Source: Aurantibacter crassamenti (lineage in GTDB: Bacteria > Bacteroidota > Bacteroidia > Flavobacteriales > Flavobacteriaceae). From it: a DNA stretch of 64,000 bases. Position numbers and translations under genes: made by a program. The stretch's first letter is position 1; every line of letters begins with the position of its first letter. Of this stretch, positions 33,483-42,471 are shown piece after piece. The stretch lies in the NCBI RefSeq assembly GCF_016811105.1, contig NZ_JAFBGM010000002.1, positions 682,001 through 746,000 on the forward strand, in the 5' to 3' direction. The notes beneath the pieces were generated by a model. That model saw only the letters and a program-made list of their open reading frames with translations. It did no database searches and was not told the origin of the DNA.

Positions 33483-36400
33483 ATGATTCACTTTTTCGGG
33501 GATGCAAGTACCACGGTTTTTGCGGTTCAAACTGCTAAAGAACTTACACAAGAAGATTCAAACAAATTAAATTGGTTGTTTGGCAATCAACCTAAAATTA
33601 ACGCGGCGTCAATTGACGCCTTTTTTGTTGGACCACGAGCGGCCATGATTACTCCATGGAGTACAAATGCTACAGAAATCACTCAAAATATGGGTGTTTC
33701 AGGTATTATCAGAATTGAAGAGTTTCACAGCGTTTCAAGTGAATATTCTGATTTTGACCCAATGCTTTCTCAAAAATTTTCTGCATTGCATCAAGATATT
33801 TTCAAGATTGATGTCACGCCAGAATCGGTAAAGCAAATTGATGACATTGCACAATATAATCAACAAGAAGGTTTAGCCCTGAGTGACGAAGAAGTTACGT
33901 ATTTAGAGAATCTAGCTAAGAAATTAGAGCGTCCATTAACAGACTCAGAAGTTTTCGGATTTAGTCAAGTGAATTCAGAACATTGTCGTCATAAAATATT
34001 CAATGGTACTTTTATCATTGATGGTAAAGAAATGCCAAGCTCTTTATTCAAATTAATAAAGAAGACTTCACAAGAGCATCCAAATGACATTGTATCGGCA
34101 TACAAAGACAATGTGGCCTTTGTAAAAGGCCCAAAAGTGTTACAATTTGCACCAAAAACAGCCGATAAGCCTGATTATTACGAAGAAAAAGAATATGAGT
34201 CAGTAATTTCATTAAAGGCAGAAACACATAATTTTCCCACCACAGTTGAACCTTTCAATGGTGCAGCAACAGGTTCAGGAGGTGAAATTCGTGATCGACT
34301 AGCTGGTGGCAAAGGTTCTTTACCTTTAGCTGGAACAGCTGTTTATATGACCGCATATTCGCGTTTGGAAGAAAATAGACCTTGGGAAAATGCGATGCCC
34401 GCACGTCCATGGCTATATCAAACTCCAATGGACATTTTAATAAAAGCCTCTAATGGTGCATCTGATTTTGGTAATAAGTTTGGTCAACCTTTAATTTCAG
34501 GATCTGTATTAACTTTTGAGCACCAAGAAAGCGCATCATCCGAAGACATCGATGGAAGAAGATTAGGTTTTGATAAAGTTATCATGCAAGCTGGTGGTAT
34601 CGGTTATGGAAAATCAGAACAAGCTTTAAAAGACACGCCTAATAAAGGTGATAAAATAGTAATTCTTGGTGGTGACAACTACCGCATTGGTATGGGCGGT
34701 GCCGCAGTTTCTAGTGCAGATACAGGCGCTTTCAGTTCTTCTATAGAATTAAATGCTATTCAACGTTCAAATCCTGAAATGCAAAAAAGAGCGGCCAATG
34801 CCATTCGTGGTATGGTTGAAAATGATGTAAACTCCATTGTTTCAATTCACGATCATGGTGCTGGTGGGCATTTAAATTGTCTTTCTGAGTTGGTTGAAGA
34901 TACTGGTGGTAAAATTGATTTAGACAAATTACCAATTGGTGACCCTACCCTATCTGCAAAAGAAATTATTGGTAACGAATCACAAGAACGTATGGGTCTT
35001 GTCATCGGTAAAAATGATATAGATTTATTGGCACGAATTGCTGAACGTGAACGTTCCCCAATGTACGAAGTTGGTGATGTTACCAATGATGACCGATTTA
35101 CGTTTGAATCGAAAACTACGGGCGAAAAACCTATGGATGTTCATTTGAATGATATTTTCGGGAGTTCACCAAAAACAATATTAACAGATTCAACGGTAAC
35201 AAGAACTTACGAAAACGCCAATTATTCACTAGAACTTTTTCATGATTATTTAGACCAAGTTTTACAGTTAGAAGCTGTAGCCTGTAAAGACTGGCTAACA
35301 AATAAAGTAGACCGTTGTGTTGGTGGTCGCGTGGCAAAACAACAATGTGCTGGCCCATTACAACTTCCATTAAACAATGTCGGCGTTATGGCTTTGGATT
35401 TTAAAGGAAAAGAAGGCATTGCAACAAGTATTGGCCACTCGCCTATTTCAGCATTAATTGATCCTGCAGCAGGAAGCAAAAACAGTATTGCTGAGGCATT
35501 AACCAATATTATTTGGGCACCTTTAAACAAAGGATTAAAATCTATATCACTTTCTGCCAATTGGATGTGGCCCTGTAAAAACGAAGGAGAAGATGCTAGA
35601 CTTTATAAAGCAGTAGAAGCGGTTTCTGAGTTTTCAATAGCATTGGGTATTAATGTACCAACGGGAAAAGATTCACTTTCCATGAAACAGAAATACAAAG
35701 ATGGTGATGTTCTAGCACCCGGTACCGTTGTAATTTCTGCCGCTGGTCATTGTGATGATATTACCAATATTGTTGAACCAGTTTTTCAAAAAGCTGGTGG
35801 TTCAATCTACTATATTAACCTTTCAAAAGATGATTTTAAATTAGGTGGTTCGTCTTTCGGGCAAGTATTAAATGCTGTCGGAACTGAGACGCCGACCATT
35901 AAAGATGATGCCTATTTTAAGACTACATTCAATACTATTCAATCACTAATCAAAAAAGGTAAAATTATTGCAGGTCATGATGTTGCATCTGGTGGGCTAA
36001 TAACTACTTTGTTAGAGTTATGTTTTGCTGATATTAATTTAGGAGCAGCATTAGACCTTTCTGATTTAGGTGAATCGGATACAATAAAATTATTATTTTC
36101 TGAAAATTCAGGAATTGTTTTTCAAACTAAAGATGCCTCAATTGAAACTGAATTAGCTGCCGCAAATATTGAATTTAAAAAGATAGGTGAGGTAATTACT
36201 GAGTCTAATTTAACCATCAAAAATGGTGGTATGGAAATGGGACTTAATGTTAATTCACTACGTGACACATGGTTTAAAACATCTTATCTACTAGATAATA
36301 AACAAACATCAAATAATTTAGCAAAAGCTCGATTTGATAATTATAAAACACAGCCTTTAAATTATTCTTTTCCAAAGAACTTTACGGGCTCATTACCTAC

Positions 36401-37166
36401 AATAAGTAAAACTAGACCTAAAGCCGCCATCTTAAGAGAAAAAGGTAGTAATTCAGAACGTGAAATGGCGAATGCCATGTATTTGGCAGGCTTTGATGTA
36501 AAAGATGTTCACATGACCGATTTAATATCGGGACGAGAAAACCTACAAGATATTCAATTTTTAGGTGCTGTTGGTGGATTCTCTAATTCTGATGTTTTAG
36601 GAAGTGCCAAAGGATGGGCAGGAGCTATTAAATACAATGAAAAGGCAAATACTGTAATTAAAAATTTCTTTTCAAGGCCAGATACACTTTCAATAGGCAT
36701 TTGTAACGGTTGTCAATTGTTTATGGAACTAGATTTAATAAATCCAGAGCATGAAAAACATGGAAAGATGACCTATAATGATTCGCATAAACACGAGAGT
36801 AATTTTACTTCAGTGAAAATTCAAAAGAATAATTCAGTGATGCTTTCAACACTAGAAGGCACTTCATTAGGGGTTTGGATTTCTCATGGCGAAGGTAAAT
36901 TCAAGCTTCCACTTGCTGAGGAAAATTATGATATTGTTGCCAAATATGGATATGAAGGATACCCAGCGAATCCGAATGGCAGTGACTTTAACACAGCAAT
37001 GCTTTGCGATACAACTGGTCGGCATTTAGTAACAATGCCACATATAGAACGATCGACTTTTCCTTGGAATTGGGCCTACTACCCTACTGATAGAAATGAT
37101 GAAGTTTCACCATGGTTAGAAGCATTTGTTAATGCAAGATTGTGGGTAGAAGTAAATAAAGGATAA
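33483..37166 (+). CDS. purL: Phosphoribosylformylglycinamidine synthase, single-chain form
   Basis: Protein of 1,227 residues, the large fused type that carries all activities in one chain. It converts formylglycinamide ribonucleotide, glutamine and ATP to the amidine in purine synthesis. The order is an N-terminal PurS-like domain, a linker, two AIR-synthase-like halves (SEHCRHKIFNG near 166 and the conserved KAETHNFPTTVEPFNGAATG near 243), then a C-terminal glutaminase. In the glutaminase the nucleophile is C1074 in GICNGCQ, and SHGEGKF and the final MPHIERS carry the His/Glu partners. It is the only purine gene here. Confidence 0.96.
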   Translation: MIHFFGDASTTVFAVQTAKELTQEDSNKLNWLFGNQPKINAASIDAFFVGPRAAMITPWSTNATEITQNMGVSGIIRIEEFHSVSSEYSDFDPMLSQKFSALHQDIFKIDVTPESVKQIDDIAQYNQQEGLALSDEEVTYLENLAKKLERPLTDSEVFGFSQVNSEHCRHKIFNGTFIIDGKEMPSSLFKLIKKTSQEHPNDIVSAYKDNVAFVKGPKVLQFAPKTADKPDYYEEKEYESVISLKAETHNFPTTVEPFNGAATGSGGEIRDRLAGGKGSLPLAGTAVYMTAYSRLEENRPWENAMPARPWLYQTPMDILIKASNGASDFGNKFGQPLISGSVLTFEHQESASSEDIDGRRLGFDKVIMQAGGIGYGKSEQALKDTPNKGDKIVILGGDNYRIGMGGAAVSSADTGAFSSSIELNAIQRSNPEMQKRAANAIRGMVENDVNSIVSIHDHGAGGHLNCLSELVEDTGGKIDLDKLPIGDPTLSAKEIIGNESQERMGLVIGKNDIDLLARIAERERSPMYEVGDVTNDDRFTFESKTTGEKPMDVHLNDIFGSSPKTILTDSTVTRTYENANYSLELFHDYLDQVLQLEAVACKDWLTNKVDRCVGGRVAKQQCAGPLQLPLNNVGVMALDFKGKEGIATSIGHSPISALIDPAAGSKNSIAEALTNIIWAPLNKGLKSISLSANWMWPCKNEGEDARLYKAVEAVSEFSIALGINVPTGKDSLSMKQKYKDGDVLAPGTVVISAAGHCDDITNIVEPVFQKAGGSIYYINLSKDDFKLGGSSFGQVLNAVGTETPTIKDDAYFKTTFNTIQSLIKKGKIIAGHDVASGGLITTLLELCFADINLGAALDLSDLGESDTIKLLFSENSGIVFQTKDASIETELAAANIEFKKIGEVITESNLTIKNGGMEMGLNVNSLRDTWFKTSYLLDNKQTSNNLAKARFDNYKTQPLNYSFPKNFTGSLPTISKTRPKAAILREKGSNSEREMANAMYLAGFDVKDVHMTDLISGRENLQDIQFLGAVGGFSNSDVLGSAKGWAGAIKYNEKANTVIKNFFSRPDTLSIGICNGCQLFMELDLINPEHEKHGKMTYNDSHKHESNFTSVKIQKNNSVMLSTLEGTSLGVWISHGEGKFKLPLAEENYDIVAKYGYEGYPANPNGSDFNTAMLCDTTGRHLVTMPHIERSTFPWNWAYYPTDRNDEVSPWLEAFVNARLWVEVNKG

Positions 37167-37227
37167 AACTGTTCATTATAAAATAACAATAGAATTGTTA
37201 TTTTAGTTTTTGAAGTATATAAAAATG

Positions 37228-37260
37228 AAAAGGCATCTATCAAATAGCTAGATGCCTTTT
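37228..37260. terminator. Bidirectional intrinsic terminator
   Basis: AAAAGGCATCTA and TAGATGCCTTTT pair perfectly over 12 bases around a 9-base loop. It separates the convergent purL and T9SS-protein genes. Confidence 0.9.
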
Positions 37261-37278
37261 ATTCTATTTTGATTAATA

Positions 37279-39879
37279 TTATCGCACTAATAACCTACCG
37301 CTCCATATCTTGTTATTTGTATTGGTAATTTTATATAAATATAGACCAGGACCAAGATTTTTTCTCCCAACAACTATTTCATTTTGTCCTTCAACACTAT
37401 TTCCTTCCATATGTTGATTTGCGATTAAACTACCTCCTAGCGTAAACAAATCGAACTGATATTCAGAAGCTTGTTCTTCATAAAAATACAGTGTAGCTGA
37501 CGTAACCATAGGATTAGGGTACACTACAGATTTATTAATATCGGTATCAATAAATTGTTGCCCCGACACGCGATTATTAAAATCGATATTACTTAATTCC
37601 ATTGATTTAGCTTCGTTCTGCTCGTTGGTTGCAATAAGATTAAAAGAAATGACTTTTAAATCTGAGAAATCTGTGCTTACTTCCTCATTTTTGAAATCCG
37701 AATCAATTAAAATATAGGTGTTTAAGTCATTTTCTAAAGTTACAGCTGTCTTAAAAACTGAACCATCACCTTTAATTAATTGCACTTCTAAAGTACCAGT
37801 ACCTTTAGCATCAAAACTTAACTTTTGATACGCGCTCAAATCAACAGGAGAAAATCGCGGACTCAAAGCTCTATAGACACCTAAATAATTACTAGTAGCT
37901 CCTTTAAGCAAAACATTTCTTTCTATTGAATAACCTTCTCCCGTGTACGGACTTTCAGTAGGTAATATTTCATATACCTCAACCGATGTATCTTCAGCTG
38001 ATTCATCTAATCCCCATGGAGCATCTGCCACGAACAAATCATCTGGTGTATCCGAAGAACCAGCACTTATACGAAATCCTAAGTCGAACAAAGTACCTGT
38101 TTTTAAAGCCACTGTATCGAGATACCCATCAATATTAGCAGAGACACCTATTACCTCGGTATCACTTGTTTCAGTTAATTTTAATCCACCTTCTAGTTTT
38201 ATAGACTCCGTATTGTTATTATTTACGAGATTTAAAATTACCTCTCCGTTTTTATAACTCGCCGATTTTACAAAAACTGGTGGCGGGGTAGAACCATTAT
38301 AATTGCTTATTATAGCATTCGCCTCCAATAAATTTAAAATCTCATCTGCAAGAGCAATTAGATCATCAATAGAATTAGACCATATTTGAAAATTATAATA
38401 CGCAGTATCTTTGGCATAGGCATCAATATTCCAATGTGATTCAACAGTAAGATTATTTTCTTCATTAACCCTTGCTGAAAACGTAAGCGCAAATTCTAAA
38501 CTTCCATCTGGCTGTTTTATAATTGATTTTATAAAATCTTTCTCACGTAATTGTATATTAGAAACAGATAGTAATTGTGCCCCTAGAAAACGATCGCAAA
38601 TAAATTTACTATGTTCATAAACTTGATTATCAGTTTTAATAACCATAACCGAAGCCAGATTCGTAGATTCATTTAAATAATCTACTGAATAAATATCAGA
38701 AGCATTAGTTAAGTCTAATAAATCATCTGGAGAGGATTCAATAGTACTTGTTTCCCCTATAACACCAATAGGTATTAAACTATTTAATGAAATATTGTCA
38801 ACACTAGTTTTGGCACTTTTTCCGTAATGGACTGTTTTCAAAACTTTACTTGCAGTTTTCTTATCGAATTTATAATTCTTTTTTACACGTTGGTAGTTTC
38901 TATTGCTAATTAAATTGGATAACCTGTCATTACTTTCAAGTCCCCCATTATTGGCACTTGAAGTTGTTTTAATAACCGGACAGGTTGCAACACCTGAACA
39001 AGCTGGATCATCGCAATCTACTAAACCATCCCCATCATCATCAATACCATTAATACAATCTTCTTGTGGTACTGGTGCAGTTGGACAACGAGCTCCATCG
39101 TTACTAGCAGCTGCAGGTCCAAATGCAAAAATATTTGAATCTATAATGCCTGAAATAATATTTTGGGCTGTTTTAATTTTGTAAACAGAACCGGTTTGAT
39201 TAGCTGATACATAAAAATTACCATCCACATCAAAATAAACAGCACCAAAAGTATAATTTAATCCAGATAAAATTGGAACCACACCTAAAGGTTCAACTAT
39301 ACCTGTTTCGGCGGTTATTCTGTATAATATATTAGTACTCTTTTCAACGGTGTATAGTTTACCATCTTGAGCATTAAAAGCCCAATCGTGAATTTTTAAA
39401 CTTTGGGTTAACGTTATTGATCCAAGATATTTAAGATAATTTGCAGAAGAAGGGTTTAAATCTATACTATAATACGTAGAAGAACCAGACTTCAAATAAT
39501 AAATGCCATCAATGGAAATATCACCCACATATTTATTACTTGTATCTGGCAGCTCAGAAATACTAAAAACTTCAGGTGTAAAATCCTTACCTATTCTTAC
39601 AATTGACTTACTTGGACTAGACAAGTAGCCCCACAGATAACCATCAGCAGAGTTATACGCTGCTGCATTAATATTACCACTTGTAACATTTTCTGATACT
39701 AAATAAGAACTGCCTGAAGCTAAGTCGAGCGCATAAATGTCATTATATTGAAATAAATAAGCATTAAAATCGCAATTAAAAGGTTCAGCTTGCGCAATTA
39801 ATTTTACATTAAAAAATAATATAAGTGTAATAGTACTTATGTACTTTAATAAATAATTTAAAGTGTAAATTGTCTTCAT
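37279..39879 (-). CDS. Large exported protein with type IX secretion sorting domain
   Basis: Protein of 866 residues. A signal peptide (about residues 1-30) ends in LIAQ. Residues 35-260 look like a beta-propeller with repeats of the type YALDLASGS and DGKLYTVEKSTNILYRI. A Cys- and Asp-rich loop, EDCINGIDDDGDGLVDCDDPAC, near 275-295 resembles calcium-binding or MopE-like metal motifs. A long middle region of about 450 residues is beta-rich with no recognised family. The last 80 residues are a type A sorting domain, with VVYPNP, a beta-sandwich and a terminal KIWSGRLLVR, which directs secretion and surface anchoring by the type IX system. The ligand is unknown. Confidence 0.85.
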   Translation of the reverse strand: MKTIYTLNYLLKYISTITLILFFNVKLIAQAEPFNCDFNAYLFQYNDIYALDLASGSSYLVSENVTSGNINAAAYNSADGYLWGYLSSPSKSIVRIGKDFTPEVFSISELPDTSNKYVGDISIDGIYYLKSGSSTYYSIDLNPSSANYLKYLGSITLTQSLKIHDWAFNAQDGKLYTVEKSTNILYRITAETGIVEPLGVVPILSGLNYTFGAVYFDVDGNFYVSANQTGSVYKIKTAQNIISGIIDSNIFAFGPAAASNDGARCPTAPVPQEDCINGIDDDGDGLVDCDDPACSGVATCPVIKTTSSANNGGLESNDRLSNLISNRNYQRVKKNYKFDKKTASKVLKTVHYGKSAKTSVDNISLNSLIPIGVIGETSTIESSPDDLLDLTNASDIYSVDYLNESTNLASVMVIKTDNQVYEHSKFICDRFLGAQLLSVSNIQLREKDFIKSIIKQPDGSLEFALTFSARVNEENNLTVESHWNIDAYAKDTAYYNFQIWSNSIDDLIALADEILNLLEANAIISNYNGSTPPPVFVKSASYKNGEVILNLVNNNNTESIKLEGGLKLTETSDTEVIGVSANIDGYLDTVALKTGTLFDLGFRISAGSSDTPDDLFVADAPWGLDESAEDTSVEVYEILPTESPYTGEGYSIERNVLLKGATSNYLGVYRALSPRFSPVDLSAYQKLSFDAKGTGTLEVQLIKGDGSVFKTAVTLENDLNTYILIDSDFKNEEVSTDFSDLKVISFNLIATNEQNEAKSMELSNIDFNNRVSGQQFIDTDINKSVVYPNPMVTSATLYFYEEQASEYQFDLFTLGGSLIANQHMEGNSVEGQNEIVVGRKNLGPGLYLYKITNTNNKIWSGRLLVR

Positions 39880-40117
39880 AACGTTAAAGATTTGGGTAAA
39901 TTCTTTAGCAAACCTAAATAAAAGTTTCTAGGAATTTTCCTACAAACAACTAAACTGTTTATATAACCCGTTCAGTAGCAATTTATTGTAGACAAATGGT
40001 GAATTTTTAAATTACCATAATTAAGAAATTTATAATTTTTGTGATGTATATTTATTAATACAATTTTAAAATCCCGTGTTCTTTCGCTAATTTGCAGTAA
40101 CTCATTCGAAACTTAAT

Positions 40118-41893
40118 ATGCAAAACGTAACCCGACTTTTTGATTTTCCGTATTATCAACTGGAAAAGTATAATCTTGAAAAATCACTTATCACCAAGTA
40201 TAACGGAGAATGGCTAGCTACCTCTACCAAAGATTATATTGATAGAGCAAACGAAGTGAGCCGTGCATTACTTCGTTTGGGAGTTAAAAAAGATGATAAA
40301 ATAGCCATTATATCCTCTACCAATAGAACGGAGTGGAACATTATGGATATTGGCATTCTTCAATTAGGAGCTCAAAACATTCCCATTTATCCAACAATTT
40401 GTGCTGAAGATTACGCTTATGTACTAAACCACAGCGAATCAATATACTGTTTTGTATCTGATGTCGAGGTCCTTGAAAAAGTAAAAAAGGTACAATCAAC
40501 AACCCAATTAAAAGAAGTCTACAGCTTTGATCAAATTGATGGTTGCAAACATTATTCTGAATTGTTTGAATTGGGCAAAGATGATAGTAATCAAAATGAA
40601 GTCCAAAAAAGAATGGATGATGTACAGCCAACTGATTTGGCAACCATTATATATACGTCGGGGACAACAGGTAAGCCAAAAGGCGTAATGTTATCTCATA
40701 AAAATATCACCAGTAATGCATTAGCTGGAGCAAAAAGATTACCAATTACCGGTAGTGGCACTCGAATACTTAGCTTTTTACCAATATGTCATATTTTCGA
40801 ACGGGTACTCATATATATATATCAATATTCTGGCACCTCAGTTTATTATGCAGAAGGACTTGATAAGATTGGTGACAATCTAAAAGAAGTGCATCCGCAT
40901 TTAATGTCAGTTGTACCGCGATTACTTGAGAAGTTGTTTGATAAGATTTTTGCCAAAGGCGCAGAATTGACAGGTTTAAAGAAAAAATTATTTTATTGGG
41001 CTGTAGAAATTGGTGAACAATGGGAACCGTATGGTAAAAACGGTTGGTGGTATGGATTCAAACTTTCAATTGTTGACAAACTAATATTTAGCAAATGGCG
41101 AGAAGCATTGGGTGGCGAACTATCTACTATGGTTTCAGGTAGTGCTGCATTGCAACCAAGATTAGGTAGAATATTTGGCGCAGCGGGTATGCATGTTATG
41201 GAGGGTTATGGCCTAACAGAAACATCACCAATTGTCTCTGTAGGTATGTATGCAAATAATATGTATCAGGTAGGTGCGGTTGGTAAAGCAATTGAACATG
41301 TAGAAATAAAAATTGCTGAAGACGGTGAAGTATTAGTTAAAGGCCCTAACGTAATGCTGGGTTATTATAAAGATCCAGAAAAAACCAATCAAGTTATGAC
41401 TGGTGATTATTTTCATACTGGTGATAAAGGTGAAGTCGATAATGACGGCTTCCTTAAGATAACAGGTCGCAAGAAAGAAATGTTTAAAACTTCTGGCGGA
41501 AAATATGTAATACCCACTTTATTAGAAAATGAATTGAAACAATCTCGGTTCATTGAACAGGTTATGGTTGTTGGTGAAGGTGAAAAAATGCCAGCCGCTT
41601 TTATTCAACCAAATTTTGAATTTGTTCAAGAATGGCTTGCCAAAAAGAATAATGTTATTGGTGCAACACCAAGCGAAATTGCTTCTTCTCAAGAAGTTAT
41701 AGAACGTATACAACAAGAATTAGATAAATGCAACGAGCATTTTGGAAAATGGGAACGAATAAAAGTATTCCGTTTAACAAAAGAAGCTTGGACTCCAGAA
41801 GCTGGTCACCTCACGCCAACTATGAAGATGAAAAGAGCAATTATAAAAGAAATGTACATTGACCTTTATAATGATATGTATGGGCGCTCATAA
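40118..41893 (+). CDS. Long-chain fatty acid-CoA ligase (AMP-dependent)
   Basis: Protein of 591 residues. The AMP-binding P-loop IYTSGTTGKPKGVMLSH is near residues 178-194, the adenylate-forming motif GYGLTETSP near 364-372, and the hinge TGDKGEVDNDGFLKITGRKKEMFKTSGGKYV near 430-460 with the conserved Lys. This is the long-chain ligase group related to FadD and eukaryotic ACSL. It activates fatty acids for beta-oxidation or lipid synthesis at the membrane. It lies 114 bases upstream of the MarR gene and opens the fatty-acid degradation locus, but the palindrome in between suggests that it may be controlled separately. Confidence 0.92.
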   Translation: MQNVTRLFDFPYYQLEKYNLEKSLITKYNGEWLATSTKDYIDRANEVSRALLRLGVKKDDKIAIISSTNRTEWNIMDIGILQLGAQNIPIYPTICAEDYAYVLNHSESIYCFVSDVEVLEKVKKVQSTTQLKEVYSFDQIDGCKHYSELFELGKDDSNQNEVQKRMDDVQPTDLATIIYTSGTTGKPKGVMLSHKNITSNALAGAKRLPITGSGTRILSFLPICHIFERVLIYIYQYSGTSVYYAEGLDKIGDNLKEVHPHLMSVVPRLLEKLFDKIFAKGAELTGLKKKLFYWAVEIGEQWEPYGKNGWWYGFKLSIVDKLIFSKWREALGGELSTMVSGSAALQPRLGRIFGAAGMHVMEGYGLTETSPIVSVGMYANNMYQVGAVGKAIEHVEIKIAEDGEVLVKGPNVMLGYYKDPEKTNQVMTGDYFHTGDKGEVDNDGFLKITGRKKEMFKTSGGKYVIPTLLENELKQSRFIEQVMVVGEGEKMPAAFIQPNFEFVQEWLAKKNNVIGATPSEIASSQEVIERIQQELDKCNEHFGKWERIKVFRLTKEAWTPEAGHLTPTMKMKRAIIKEMYIDLYNDMYGRS

Positions 41894-41946
41894 TCAATTA
41901 ACATCTGAATTCTAAATAAACAGTTAGAGTTTTTCATCGGTTTTTG

Positions 41947-41978
41947 ATAAATATATTATGCGTGCATAATATATTTAT
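41947..41978. promoter_or_regulatory. Perfect 32-nt palindrome, probable MarR operator
   Basis: The left arm (41947-41961, ending TTATGC) and the right arm (41964-41978, starting GCATAA) are perfectly complementary over 15 bases around a central GT. It ends one base before the -7 box at 41980, covers the expected -33 region, and lies 30 bases before the marR start. A bound dimer would block RNA polymerase, so autorepression of the marR-fad unit is the natural reading. Confidence 0.72.
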
Positions 41979-41979
41979 G

Positions 41980-41987
41980 TATATTTG
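41980..41987 (+). promoter_or_regulatory. -7 box of the marR-fad promoter
   Basis: TATATTTG matches the Bacteroidota -7 consensus, and transcription would begin near 41994, close to the ATG at 42008. The -33 region lies inside the palindrome. Confidence 0.6.
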
Positions 41988-42007
41988 GGTATACTATAAA
42001 ACCTATT

Positions 42008-42460
42008 ATGCCAGATATTACCATTGATTATGCACTTCGAGACACATGGTTATCAGTAGCCAAAATGTACAACGAAGAGGCTAAAAACTATGGCAGTACC
42101 ATGGCCATGGGATTTACCCTTTTAAGTATAGATCCAAAAACAGGCACTCCATCAACGGCTTTAGGGCCAAAAATGGGAATGGAAGCGACAAGTCTTTCAA
42201 GAATTTTAAAAAGTCTTGAGAAAAAAGGATTTATTCGGCGCAAGCCAAATCCTAAAGACGGTAGAGGTGTTTTAATTCATCTAACAACCACAGGTCTAGA
42301 GAAAAGAAACTTATCAAAAAATGCCGTTTTATGTTTTAATGAAATGGTTCGCGAAAATGTATCCGAAGAAAAAATGAAAGCATTTTTTGAAGTTACCGAG
42401 ACCATTAATAAATTAATTTTAGAAAAGAATATTTTTTCAGATAACACTACAAACAAATAA
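42008..42460 (+). CDS. MarR family transcriptional regulator
   Basis: Protein of 150 residues with the MarR fold: dimer helices at both ends and a winged helix-turn-helix between about residues 45 and 100. The recognition region is GMEATSLSRILKSLEKKGFIRRKPNPKDGRGVLIHLT, where RKPNPKDGRG is the wing. MarR proteins usually repress their own operon and release DNA on binding a small ligand. The position at the head of fadN-fadA-fadE, 11 bases before fadN, suggests that acyl-CoA or fatty acid is the ligand, as for FadR-type regulators; this is inference. The palindrome at 41947-41978 is the likely operator. Confidence 0.9.
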   Translation: MPDITIDYALRDTWLSVAKMYNEEAKNYGSTMAMGFTLLSIDPKTGTPSTALGPKMGMEATSLSRILKSLEKKGFIRRKPNPKDGRGVLIHLTTTGLEKRNLSKNAVLCFNEMVRENVSEEKMKAFFEVTETINKLILEKNIFSDNTTNK

Positions 42461-42471
42461 CAAAAACAGCA

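Noticed and set aside
39880-40117. Gap of 238 bases between the T9SS protein and the acyl-CoA ligase gene
   Set aside because: A minus-strand TAGGTTTG (39909-39916) fits the -7 pattern, but the nearest TTG is 26 bases away, and no operator like the one before marR is present; left uncalled.
41522-41716. Minus-strand open frame inside the acyl-CoA ligase gene
   Set aside because: No family signal; it is the complement of conserved ligase sequence.
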